This document shows positions 8,941 to 17,025 of a stretch of DNA of 58,589 nt, in pieces. The notes beneath the pieces were generated by a model that made no database searches, was not told the origin of the DNA, and was given only the letters and a program-made list of their open reading frames with translations. The first letter of the stretch is position 1, and every line of letters starts with the position of its first letter. Source of the stretch: CAZMXS01 sp964570325 (GTDB lineage: Bacteria; Verrucomicrobiota; Kiritimatiellia; CAIQIC01; CAZMXS01); contig CAZMXS010000021.1 of NCBI GenBank assembly GCA_964570325.1, forward strand, positions 1 through 58,589. The letters are read 5' to 3'. A program made the translations under genes and the position numbers.

Positions 8941-9894
8941 TTACTCCTGGATGGTGCGGCCGACCACCTGTTGAACGAAATAGCGGGGCCGCGCCCGCAC
9001 GTCATTATACACCCGGCCGAGGTATTCTCCGAGCAGGCCGAGCCCGATGAACTGCGCGCCGACAAAGCAGAAGAGGATCGCGAATAGCGTGAAGACCCCT
9101 TGCGCCGCCCAGTGCGCGCCGTAGATCAGGCGCAGCAGGATCAGCAGCGCGCCAAAGCCCAGGCCGAGCAGCGAGATGAGCCCGCCGATGAAGCTGAGCA
9201 GGCGGATCGGGAACGTAGTCATGCTCGTCAGCAAATCCAGTTGTAAGTTGATCAGCTTCCAGAGGCTGTATTTCGAATCCCCGCCGGCGCGCTGGGCATG
9301 GCTGACCTCGATTTCGGTCGTCCGCCGCGCGAAGGTATTGGCGAGGACCGGGATGAACGTGCTGCGTTCGTGGCATTTGAGCATGGCGTTGACGATCGGG
9401 CGCTTGAAACCACGCAACATGCAGCCGTAGTCGTGCATCATCACCCCAGTGCTCTTCTGGATGGCCCGGTTGGTGATCCACGAGGACACCTTGCGGAAGG
9501 TGCTGTCGCAACGCGGGACGCGAACCGATCCCACCACGTCGAAGCCCTCCTCGACCTTGGCGACGATGCGCGGAATTTCCTCGGGAGGATTCTGCAAGTC
9601 GGCGTCAAGCGTGACAATGATATCACCCCGCGCGTGCGCGAAGCCGGCTATGACCGCGGCGTGCTGGCCGTAGTTGCGGTTGAGGAGAACGCCGACGATC
9701 CGGCCGCCATTCTGCTCGGCCGCCCGTGTGATCTTTTCGGCGGAGGCGTCGGAACTGCCGTCATCCACCAGCACCACTTCGAATGGTTTTCCCAGCTTGC
9801 CGCAGGTGTCCAGGCAACGCCGGACCAGTTCGTCGAGGTTGGCTTCCTCGTTGAACACGGGAATAACGACGGAAACTACCGGTTTATCGTTCAT
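8941..9894 (-). CDS. arnC: Undecaprenyl-phosphate 4-deoxy-4-formamido-L-arabinose transferase
   Basis: A GT2-family glycosyltransferase that attaches formyl-L-Ara4N to undecaprenyl phosphate. The 317-residue protein begins with the typical PVVSVVIPVFNEEANL strand. It has DDGSSD and DADLQNPPEEI for nucleotide and metal binding, then two C-terminal transmembrane helices around residues 230-295. The ATG at 9894 is chosen because upstream in-frame sequence overlaps the end of arnB. The family also contains dolichol-phosphate mannosyltransferase-like proteins, so the arn context decides the substrate. Confidence 0.92.
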   Translation of the reverse strand: MNDKPVVSVVIPVFNEEANLDELVRRCLDTCGKLGKPFEVVLVDDGSSDASAEKITRAAEQNGGRIVGVLLNRNYGQHAAVIAGFAHARGDIIVTLDADLQNPPEEIPRIVAKVEEGFDVVGSVRVPRCDSTFRKVSSWITNRAIQKSTGVMMHDYGCMLRGFKRPIVNAMLKCHERSTFIPVLANTFARRTTEIEVSHAQRAGGDSKYSLWKLINLQLDLLTSMTTFPIRLLSFIGGLISLLGLGFGALLILLRLIYGAHWAAQGVFTLFAILFCFVGAQFIGLGLLGEYLGRVYNDVRARPRYFVQQVVGRTIQE

Positions 9895-9919
9895 GGTGGC
9901 GCGCCCTCCCGGTTGGATT

Positions 9920-11071
9920 TCAGCGTTTAAGCACTTCCTTGATCGCGGCAATCACATCGTCCGCGTCCCGACGAGTCATGTCGGGAAACAGCGGGAGCGA
10001 GCAAATCCGATCCGAGTTCCACTCGGTGTTCGGCAGCATGCCGCGGCGCATGCCCATTTTTTCGACGTAGTATTTCTGGACGTGGACCGCCTTGAAATGC
10101 AGGCCGGTGCCGATGTTGCGTTGTTTCAATTCCCGCATGAAATCATCGCGGCTGATTCCCGCCCGGTCTGTGTCCAGCCGGATGATGAACAGATGCCAGG
10201 CGTGACGGATCGGGTAAGCCGGATCGGCCAGCGGCAGGATTTCAGGAATGTTTTTGAATTGTTCCCGGTAATACAGCGCCAGTTCCGCGCGCTTGGCGTT
10301 GAACTCATCCACGCGCGCCAGTTGCCGGATGCCGAGGACGGCGGCGAGGTCGGGCAGGTTGTATTTATAACCCGGTTCGAGCACCTCGGCCTGTGGCGAA
10401 CGGCCCAGGGTTTGCCGGTCGAAGGCGTCCACCCCCAGTCCGTGAAACTTCAGCCGTTTGACACGCTCGATCAGCGCGGGATCGTCGGAGGTCACGACGC
10501 CACCCTCGCCAGTCGTGATGTTTTTGATGGGGTGGCAGGAAAAGATGGCGGTGCCGGCCTTGCCGATTTTGACCCCGCGATACTCGGTGCCGACTGCATG
10601 CGCGGCATCTTCGATCAGATGAATTCCGCGCCGCTGCGCCATTTGGCGAATCGGATCCAGGTCGGCCGCGGCGCCAGCGAAATGCACCGGGATAATCAGC
10701 TTGGTCCGGCTGGTGGTCTTTTCCGCGATCGCTTCAGGTGTGACCATGAGGGTGTCGCGATCCACGTCAACGAAAACCGGCGTCGCGCCGGCCAGCACAA
10801 TCAGGTTGACCGTCGAGACCCAGGTCATCGCGGGGGTGATCACTTCGTCGCCCGGGCCAATGCCCAATGCTTTCAAGGCTACGTGCATTCCGGCGGTGGC
10901 CGAAGTCAGGGCGACGGCGTGCGGCGCGCCGGTGTATTCGCAGAACTTTTGTTCAAACTCATTGGCGCGGGGGCCGGTGGTGATCCAACCCGAGAGCAGC
11001 ACCTGGCCTAATGCCTTGGCATCCTCCTCCGTGAAGGAGGGCTTGGAAAACGGCAGAAAGTCTTTTCTCAT
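9920..11071 (-). CDS. arnB: UDP-4-amino-4-deoxy-L-arabinose aminotransferase
   Basis: A PLP-dependent sugar aminotransferase (DegT/DnrJ/EryC1 family) that converts the UDP-4-ketopentose made by ArnA to UDP-L-Ara4N. It has 383 residues. The PLP lysine lies in SCHPIKNITTGEGG, and LIEDAAHAVGTEYRG supplies the cofactor-binding Asp. The ATG at 11071 is preferred over a TTG one codon upstream. It is the first gene of the arn operon, with a candidate promoter at 11137-11164 and a GC-rich hairpin in the leader. Confidence 0.94.
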   Translation of the reverse strand: MRKDFLPFSKPSFTEEDAKALGQVLLSGWITTGPRANEFEQKFCEYTGAPHAVALTSATAGMHVALKALGIGPGDEVITPAMTWVSTVNLIVLAGATPVFVDVDRDTLMVTPEAIAEKTTSRTKLIIPVHFAGAAADLDPIRQMAQRRGIHLIEDAAHAVGTEYRGVKIGKAGTAIFSCHPIKNITTGEGGVVTSDDPALIERVKRLKFHGLGVDAFDRQTLGRSPQAEVLEPGYKYNLPDLAAVLGIRQLARVDEFNAKRAELALYYREQFKNIPEILPLADPAYPIRHAWHLFIIRLDTDRAGISRDDFMRELKQRNIGTGLHFKAVHVQKYYVEKMGMRRGMLPNTEWNSDRICSLPLFPDMTRRDADDVIAAIKEVLKR

Positions 11072-11092
11072 CAATTAGTTGCCTCAGCCGGT

Positions 11093-11112
11093 CGGCGGCC
11101 TGTGAGCCGCCG
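11093..11112 (-). promoter_or_regulatory. Hairpin in the arnB leader
   Basis: An inverted repeat of 7 bp (CGGCGGC/GCCGCCG) with a 6-nt loop lies about 20 bp upstream of arnB, downstream of the candidate promoter. It could affect translation or mark an operator. No T-run follows it, so it is not a typical terminator. Confidence 0.3.
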
Positions 11113-11136
11113 GTACTTTGTGACACGGCGCCCGCT

Positions 11137-11164
11137 ATAGTAATGCCGCGGGATAATTGTTCAA
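11137..11164 (-). promoter_or_regulatory. Candidate sigma-70 promoter of the arn operon
   Basis: Read on the minus strand, TTGAAC (11159-11164) and TACTAT (11137-11142) are separated by 16 bp and lie about 65 bp upstream of the arnB ATG. The match is moderate (four of six positions in the -10 box), and no regulator-binding site is recognised. Confidence 0.35.
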
Positions 11165-11249
11165 CGTGAAAAACCAGAAGCACGACGGAAATCAATGGAA
11201 ATCCGCTTTAGGCATTGGCTGAGAAACGTCGTTTGAAGCGCGGCCTGTC

Positions 11250-11975
11250 TCAGGGCGCCGGCCCGGACTGGACTTGGATGATGTAATAGCGGTTATTCAG
11301 CGCGCTGGTATTGGTGAATGTGCCGGTGGTCTGATACCACGGGGCGGGCGCGGAGACGTCATGCACATCCACGGTCCCCACGACGTTGTTGCCCGGGTAG
11401 GTGAAGTTGGGTGAATCCACCGTTAGAATACGATATCGTTTGTTATCGCGCGCGACCCACTCGACAACTTTTTCATTGCCGGCGCCCTTCATGATTTCAG
11501 TGATCTGCAGAAACAGATCCCGGTTGGTAGGGTCGGTGCCGGCCACCGATTCGGCGCCGTCCGGCTGGCCGTCGCCGTCCGTGTCTGCATTGTTGACTTC
11601 CGTGGCGGTAACCGGGTCAAAATTCGTGCCCAGGATTTCCGCCAGATCGGAAAGATTGTCGGCGTCGTTGTCCGTCGTCAGCTCATACGGGTTACCGTAT
11701 GGATCGCGCAGGTCGGGGCGCTTGATGTCCACTGCTTGGAGGAAACCCGCATAATTGGTCATGCCGCCGCCGGAGGAGATGAAGATGCCGCCCGGCTGGC
11801 CGGCGGCGCTGATATTGGTGTAAGCCTTGCCGTCCGGCAGCGTGACGGTATTGGTGGACATCGTTCCGGAACCGTCCAGCACTGAACTCAGGTTGCGGTA
11901 CTCGCCTTGGGCTTCAAGGCCAACCAGCGGACCCAGCAGGAAAGCAAGCATGGCAGCGCCAGTTACCCATTTCAT
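11250..11975 (-). CDS. Secreted protein with thrombospondin-type-3-like calcium motifs
   Basis: A 241-residue exported protein of unknown function. A signal peptide covers about residues 1-23. Two acidic calcium-binding stretches follow in mid-protein (NDADNLSDLAEILGTNFDP and ADTDGDGQPDGAESVAGTDP). The C-terminal 90 residues have the pattern VEWVARDNKRYRIL ... YYIIQV, which resembles the C-terminal module of the giant secreted protein at 29890-33786. A purine-rich GAGAGGGG precedes the ATG. It may be an envelope or extracellular structural protein; that is inferred from the motifs. Confidence 0.8.
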   Translation of the reverse strand: MKWVTGAAMLAFLLGPLVGLEAQGEYRNLSSVLDGSGTMSTNTVTLPDGKAYTNISAAGQPGGIFISSGGGMTNYAGFLQAVDIKRPDLRDPYGNPYELTTDNDADNLSDLAEILGTNFDPVTATEVNNADTDGDGQPDGAESVAGTDPTNRDLFLQITEIMKGAGNEKVVEWVARDNKRYRILTVDSPNFTYPGNNVVGTVDVHDVSAPAPWYQTTGTFTNTSALNNRYYIIQVQSGPAP

Positions 11976-12052
11976 CTTGCAGCACCCCTCTCCAGTGAGC
12001 AGCGTTGATACCCTGTAAACATATAGTTCGACAGCCGTCGGGATGTCGAGTT

Positions 12053-14314
12053 TTATTTGCTGTCAAGGTCGGGTATATTGCGCACGAGGCGCAGGCCGAT
12101 ATTCTCCTCGCGTTCGGTGATTCGTTGAGGATAACGCTCGGCAGAGCGGCAGCGATAAGCCGAATAGTTCCAAGCGCCGCCGCGGACGGCGCGCAAGTTG
12201 TTGTTGGGTCCGACCGGATCGGTCACGGGGCCATCGGGATACTGCGCGGCGTATCCGTCCGCCACCCACTCCCAGACATTGCCGTGCATATCATAAAGGC
12301 CCCAGGCGTTCGGTTGAAAGGCGCCCACCGAGATGGTGGAGTCCATCTCGGGCCCGGTTAACGCGCCGCCGTAGCGGCCCTGGCAGTTCATGTTGCGCAT
12401 GCTGGCTTGGTTGCCGTAACAGAAGGGGGTTTGCGTCCCGGCGCGGCAGGCATATTCCCACTCGGCCTCCGTTGGCAGACGATATGTTCCTTCCGGGACT
12501 CCCTCCATGGTGGCGAGGCGATTAAGAAATGCCTGGCAGTCATTCCAGCTCACATTTTCGACGGGCGCAAACTCTTTGGATCTCTTGAAATAGGCGGGAT
12601 TGCTGCCCATTACTTTCGTCCATTGTCCCTGGGTGATTTCGTATTTGCCGATATACATCGGACGGCTGATGATCACCTTGTGCGGCTTCTCATCGCTGTC
12701 GCCATCCTCTTCGCGCGAACTGCCCATGATGAACTCCCCGGGCGGCACCAGCCGGAGAAAAATGCCGGACTTCCGAGTCTGCACTTCGATGGGCAGGTCG
12801 TTGGCCTTGGAATACTGCAACTGGCGCTCTTGCGCGTCGCGACTGCCGGCGCCCAGATGATCCAACGGCACGCGGGACCAGTCCGGCTGCGTTGGTCCGT
12901 CCAAGTCCGGGAACAGCGCCCCAAAATTACGGCGGGGCGGCGGGGGCGGCGTGACGACCACCGGGGTGGCGCCTCCCGGCCCGGTCTTGATCGCGCCTGC
13001 GCCCGTTTGGGCGGGCATCGTGGCGAGCTCAGGCTGGATAATCAGCGGCTTGGCTTCGGCCTCCGCCATTTCCTTGGCTGCTGCTTGAGTGGCGGCCAAG
13101 ATCGGCAGGCCGGCCAGGCGCATGTTCTGGCGCCAATCCTGCCGCGTGTTTGCGGCGCTCTCCCGGATCACCGTGGCGGGTCCCAGCGGCCCTTCAATGG
13201 CGGTTGCCACGCCGCTCAGGCGTTCCAGCGTTCGCAGCTCGCGTTGCACGGCAGCTAACTGGCGGGAGACAATCTGGTATTGATCAGTCAGTGCTTTCAG
13301 ATTAGCCCGGCGGCGGGTCAGTTCATCCAGCAAGGCGTTGTAGGAGTCCTTCAAGGCGCCGCCGGCGGCCGCCATGTTTTGCCGGATCTTGGCTTCCTGG
13401 CCGTCCAGATCGGCGGTCAGCAGATTGACTACGGATTGGTATTTCTTGTTTTCCCCAGTGGCATCCACCGAGCGGGCCAGTTCGCGATTCAATGCCGCCA
13501 GCTCGCCGGTCGGATTGGCGGCCGAGCTCAGGATGTACAGGCGATACTCGGTCCGGCGCGCGATGGATTCCAGCCAGCGGCGCAACTCGGCGCCGGCGAC
13601 GCCGGCCTGACGCTCATTTTCCCAATAAGATGGAGGGGCGATCGCCCCATCACTGTAGGGTGGTGGGGTTGTGGGTGGTGGAGATTCGCGCTGGCCGATT
13701 TCTGCCGGCCAGGTGTTCAATTCGCCAACTTCCGGCAGACGGCGCCAGGCGGCCAGATCCTCGCTGATGACGTCGCGCATGTTCTTCAAGGCTGGCTCCT
13801 CGCCCAGCATCTCGCGAGTCATCTTATAGATGTCGAGCCAGCCGCTGGTCTTTTGATTGAGTTCGCCAAAGAAAGTACCGATGACCAGCACCTTGCCGCG
13901 CAGTCGCTCAATCTCGGCGCGCTTCTGGTTCAGCAAGGCCGTCAGCCGTTCTATCTCCTTGCGCGCCAATGTGTTATCTGCTGTCTGCTGAAGTTGTCCG
14001 AGATAGGTGGTTATGTCTTCAGCCGAATTCAGCAGGCCGCCGATGCGCGGATTGATGGCGGTTAACCGTTCCATTGCCGCCGCCAAATCCTGTTGAAACG
14101 CGTTAATCGCCGGCTCCGGCGCGGCGTTGGTCATCAGATCGGCAAAATGTGCGGTTACCATCTGACAATCCAACTGCATCTGCCGCTGGATTTCGGTTTG
14201 GGCGGTTACCATGGACTCCCCGCCGGCCCTCGGCACAGGCAGCAGTAACGCCGCCAGCGCCAGTCCGGCGCCTGTCGCCAGCGTCCGCATTAGGAGCGGT
14301 TGTTGTATGCTCAT
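12053..14314 (-). CDS. Exported coiled-coil protein with C-terminal FGE-sulfatase (SUMF1-like) domain
   Basis: A 753-residue protein. The N-terminus has a signal peptide (to about residue 32), followed by roughly 400 helical residues with heptad-like stretches and proline-rich linkers. From about residue 515 lies an FGE-sulfatase-type C-lectin fold: LVPPGEFIMGS, YEITQGQW, PVENVSWNDCQAFLNRL, LPTEAEWEYACRAG, GLYDMHGNVWEWVAD and VRGGAWN. The paired active-site cysteines of true formylglycine-generating enzymes are absent near the C-terminus (only YRCRSAER remains), so a sulfatase-activating role is unlikely and a binding or structural role more likely. The ATG at 14314 starts the signal peptide. 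Confidence 0.88.
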   Translation of the reverse strand: MSIQQPLLMRTLATGAGLALAALLLPVPRAGGESMVTAQTEIQRQMQLDCQMVTAHFADLMTNAAPEPAINAFQQDLAAAMERLTAINPRIGGLLNSAEDITTYLGQLQQTADNTLARKEIERLTALLNQKRAEIERLRGKVLVIGTFFGELNQKTSGWLDIYKMTREMLGEEPALKNMRDVISEDLAAWRRLPEVGELNTWPAEIGQRESPPPTTPPPYSDGAIAPPSYWENERQAGVAGAELRRWLESIARRTEYRLYILSSAANPTGELAALNRELARSVDATGENKKYQSVVNLLTADLDGQEAKIRQNMAAAGGALKDSYNALLDELTRRRANLKALTDQYQIVSRQLAAVQRELRTLERLSGVATAIEGPLGPATVIRESAANTRQDWRQNMRLAGLPILAATQAAAKEMAEAEAKPLIIQPELATMPAQTGAGAIKTGPGGATPVVVTPPPPPRRNFGALFPDLDGPTQPDWSRVPLDHLGAGSRDAQERQLQYSKANDLPIEVQTRKSGIFLRLVPPGEFIMGSSREEDGDSDEKPHKVIISRPMYIGKYEITQGQWTKVMGSNPAYFKRSKEFAPVENVSWNDCQAFLNRLATMEGVPEGTYRLPTEAEWEYACRAGTQTPFCYGNQASMRNMNCQGRYGGALTGPEMDSTISVGAFQPNAWGLYDMHGNVWEWVADGYAAQYPDGPVTDPVGPNNNLRAVRGGAWNYSAYRCRSAERYPQRITEREENIGLRLVRNIPDLDSK

Positions 14315-14525
14315 ATAGCGCGACCTTTTATCTGCGGGGGCGATTATAGCGTGATGTCTGCGCCGGCGTCGAGTGGTTGATTGGGATTGATGAGTGTAAC
14401 GCCGGCGGTCGCGGGGTTTGGTGATCACGCTTCTTCACTTTTTTCCTTGAACCTCAGCCTCAAACACCGAGGAGCGCGGCCATCCTGCCTGCATCCACCA
14501 ATTGGCGCAATCGGGTGGGGATGGT

Positions 14526-14915
14526 TCAGTCCAGATCACGGTCTTCCAGCTCATCCTCGCCGAGGCCCAGAAAATGGCCGAGTTCATGCAGCAGGGTACG
14601 CCGGACCTCCTCCTTGAACGCCGAGTCATCATGGCCGGCATATTCCCAGATGTTTTCGAGAAACAGGAGCATCTGGGCCGGCAGTTGCTGCTCGCTTTCA
14701 AGTGGATCAGGAAGAGCTTCGCCGACAAACAGCCCAAGCGTGTCGGGCGCGATGCCGTCGGCGAGCAGCGCCGGGTCGGGAGTCGGCTGATAAGTAATAG
14801 GGATCGCCCGCATTTTGGCGCGCACCGGTTGGGGTAGGGCGGCGAGCAGGGCCTGTGCCTCGCGGTCGGCCGCAATTTGCAGGCGTTTGAACTGGCGTTG
14901 GCGCAGCCGATCCAC
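14526..14915 (-). CDS. Small zincin-like metallopeptidase family protein
   Basis: A 129-residue protein with the zinc motif HELGHFLGL near the C-terminus followed by GEDELEDRDL, the pattern of the short DUF1025/possible-zincin metallopeptidases (PF06262, COG3824). The GTG start at 14915 has GGAGG 10 nt upstream and overlaps nothing. The stop of the upstream small membrane protein lies within the ribosome-site spacer. Substrates of this family are unknown. Confidence 0.82.
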   Translation of the reverse strand: MDRLRQRQFKRLQIAADREAQALLAALPQPVRAKMRAIPITYQPTPDPALLADGIAPDTLGLFVGEALPDPLESEQQLPAQMLLFLENIWEYAGHDDSAFKEEVRRTLLHELGHFLGLGEDELEDRDLD

Positions 14916-14921
14916 GATGCC

Positions 14922-15104
14922 TCACCCTCCGGCCCAGAAATGGATGGCCAGGATGATCAGGGCCGCGGCGGCCTCGATCAACGCGATCCGCTGAATATTG
15001 ACGCGCGGCGCCATCCGTTGCCAGTGGCGGGCGCCGAGCAGGCCAACGGCGGCGTCTGTCAGCATGACGACCGCCAGCCAGAATCGGATCGCGGCGAAGC
15101 TCAT
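14922..15104 (-). CDS. Small integral membrane protein (60 aa)
   Basis: A 60-residue protein with two hydrophobic helices (about residues 6-23 and 39-57) linked by a short basic loop (GARHWQRMAPR). Its stop codon sits 6 bp before the GTG of the zincin gene, so they form a two-gene unit. No family is recognised. Confidence 0.6.
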   Translation of the reverse strand: MSFAAIRFWLAVVMLTDAAVGLLGARHWQRMAPRVNIQRIALIEAAAALIILAIHFWAGG

Positions 15105-15218
15105 GCGGTCATTATGAGCAGAATCAGTCCGGCCATGTCAAAAAAACAAGCGTCCTTTCTGCTTGAGCGCCTTCGCCGAAGTCTTTAATCTTTCGCGGTT
15201 TTTCAGGAGTTGCAACTT

Positions 15219-15569
15219 ATGGCAAACAAGATCAGCAGCAGCGCCGCGGCTTCCGTCCGCTATCCGCTCTTTGCGCGGCCCATGGTCGGCCAGGTGCTGA
15301 CCGTCATCGCCGCCCTCGCGTTGTATTTTGTGTTCATGATTCTCTCCCTGGTGGGCCCGGCCGGCCAGGCCGCGCCGCACGCGCGAGCCAATTTGATCGC
15401 CTTCACCTGTGTGTTATTGGTTGCGATCGGGCTGGCGGTGGTGGCCCTGCAGTCCAAGCTCATGCGTCGCAAGCTGGATGGCAGCCCGCTGCCGCGGGTC
15501 AGCATGATCTTGCTCGGCATCGGCCTGTTCCTGCTTCTTGCGTTGGTGACCGGCCTGCTGAAGAGTTGA
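15219..15569 (+). CDS. Small membrane protein with three predicted helices
   Basis: A 116-residue protein with hydrophobic segments at about residues 24-45, 56-78 and 92-113, separated by short basic loops (QSKLMRRKLDG). An AGGAG at 15205-15209 is spaced 9 nt from the ATG at 15219; an in-frame ATG-like start at 15210 would overlap it. It is followed within 36 bp by the aminotransferase gene in the same direction. The function is unknown. Confidence 0.72.
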   Translation: MANKISSSAAASVRYPLFARPMVGQVLTVIAALALYFVFMILSLVGPAGQAAPHARANLIAFTCVLLVAIGLAVVALQSKLMRRKLDGSPLPRVSMILLGIGLFLLLALVTGLLKS

Positions 15570-15604
15570 GCGGCGGTTTTGTTAATTAGCAAAGGATTCA
15601 TGCT

Positions 15605-16474
15605 ATGAAGATTTATATGAACGGACGGCTGGTGCCCGAGAAGGCGGCGAAGGTGTCCGTGTTTGATCACGGCCTGCTCTACGGTGACGGCGTGTTCGAG
15701 GGCATCCGCGCCTACAACGGGCGCGTGTTTATGCTGGACGAGCACGTGGATCGGCTTTACCGCTCCGCGCAGGCGATCGCCCTGAAGATTCCGATGGCCA
15801 AGCCGGAGATGGCCCGCGCCGTGGTTAAAACCTGCAAGGCCAATGGCCTCAAGAATGGTTATATCCGGCTCGTGGTGACCCGTGGCGTCGGCACGTTGGG
15901 GTTGAACCCGGACAATTGCCGCGATCCGCAGGTGGTGGTGATTGCCGACAAAATCCAGTTGTATCCCCCGGAACTCTACGAGCAGGGGATGTCCATTATC
16001 ACGGTGGGCACGATGCGCAATCAGGCCGAGGCGGTGAACCCGCGGATCAAGAGTCTGAACTATCTGAATAACATCCTGGCCAAGATTGAGGCGCTCAATG
16101 CCGGCGTGATGGAGTGCATCATGCTCAACCCGCAGGGCTACGTGGCCGAGGCGTCCGGTGACAACATCTTCATCGTCCGCGGCAACACGCTGGTGACGCC
16201 GCCCTCGTGGTGCGGCGCGCTGGAGGGCATCACGCGCGCGGTGGTGATGGAAATCGCCCCCCAGCACGGCTGTGTCGTGCGCGAGGATGTGCTGACGCGC
16301 TATGACCTGTACACGGCGGATGAGATGTTCCTGACCGGCACGGCCGCCGAGATTATCAGCGTTGTCAATGTGGATCGGCGTCCCATCGGCAGCGGCCAGC
16401 CCGGTCCGATCACTCGCAAGCTCGGCGCCGCATTCAGCCGTTTTGCCCAGAACAACGGCACGCCGATCCGGTAG
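15605..16474 (+). CDS. ilvE: Branched-chain amino acid aminotransferase (class IV)
   Basis: A fold-type IV PLP aminotransferase that interconverts branched-chain amino acids and 2-oxo acids. The 289 residues carry the N-terminal motif DHGLLYGDGVFEGIRAYNG, the PLP lysine in RIKSLNYLNN, and the cofactor-binding EASGDNIFIV. Length and motifs fit IlvE. D-amino acid aminotransferase and 4-amino-4-deoxychorismate lyase share the fold, so exact specificity is less certain than the family. AAAGG precedes the ATG at 15605. mcsA follows 20 bp downstream. Confidence 0.87.
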   Translation: MKIYMNGRLVPEKAAKVSVFDHGLLYGDGVFEGIRAYNGRVFMLDEHVDRLYRSAQAIALKIPMAKPEMARAVVKTCKANGLKNGYIRLVVTRGVGTLGLNPDNCRDPQVVVIADKIQLYPPELYEQGMSIITVGTMRNQAEAVNPRIKSLNYLNNILAKIEALNAGVMECIMLNPQGYVAEASGDNIFIVRGNTLVTPPSWCGALEGITRAVVMEIAPQHGCVVREDVLTRYDLYTADEMFLTGTAAEIISVVNVDRRPIGSGQPGPITRKLGAAFSRFAQNNGTPIR

Positions 16475-16494
16475 GCGCGGGCGGAGCGAACCCC

Positions 16495-17025
16495 ATGCAG
16501 TGCGAGTCCTGCCAGCATGCCGAGGCGACCATCCACCTGACGCAGGTGGTGGATGGCACGGTCAAGAAGCTGCACTTGTGCGAGGAATGCGCGGCCAAGA
16601 GCGGGCTGGATATGACGGGGCCGATCTCCATCACGGATATCCTGCTGGGTATGGGCGCCGGCAAGGCACCCGCGCCGACGGACGAGGAAGCGGCCCCGGC
16701 GGGGCCGGAACGCTCATGCCCGCGCTGCCATATGCGCCGCGCGGATTTCAAGAAAACCGGGCGGCTCGGTTGCGCGGACTGTTACGAGGCGTTCTCCGGC
16801 GAACTGCTGCCGCTGATCAAGGCCATGCATCGCGCCGATCAGCACGCCGGCAAAGTGCCCGAGCGCGAGCGCGCCCGCGTCCGCCAGACCGCCGAGGTGG
16901 AGGAATTGCGGCAGGCGCTGGAGCGCGCCGTTGCCGCCGAGAAGTATGAGGAGGCCGCGCGCCTGCGCGACCTGCTCCAGCGGCGCCGCGCTCGTGACGG
17001 CGGCGAAGCGGAGCCGGCGCCATGA
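16495..17025 (+). CDS. mcsA: McsA, zinc-binding activator of protein arginine kinase
   Basis: McsA activates the arginine kinase McsB and couples it to ClpC. The 176-residue protein shows CESC/CEEC and CPRC/CADC zinc-binding pairs (N-terminus and residues about 80-105) and a C-terminal UVR helix pair (ELRQALERAVAAEKYEEAARLRD). It is followed immediately by mcsB, whose ATG overlaps its stop by 4 bp, and then clpC. That is the conserved protein-arginine-phosphorylation operon, here without a CtsR repressor gene. Confidence 0.93.
   Translation: MQCESCQHAEATIHLTQVVDGTVKKLHLCEECAAKSGLDMTGPISITDILLGMGAGKAPAPTDEEAAPAGPERSCPRCHMRRADFKKTGRLGCADCYEAFSGELLPLIKAMHRADQHAGKVPERERARVRQTAEVEELRQALERAVAAEKYEEAARLRDLLQRRRARDGGEAEPAP

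Noticed and set aside
9674..11011. 445-codon open frame antisense to arnC and arnB
   Set aside because: It spans two conserved genes on the other strand; codon composition is typical of a shadow frame.
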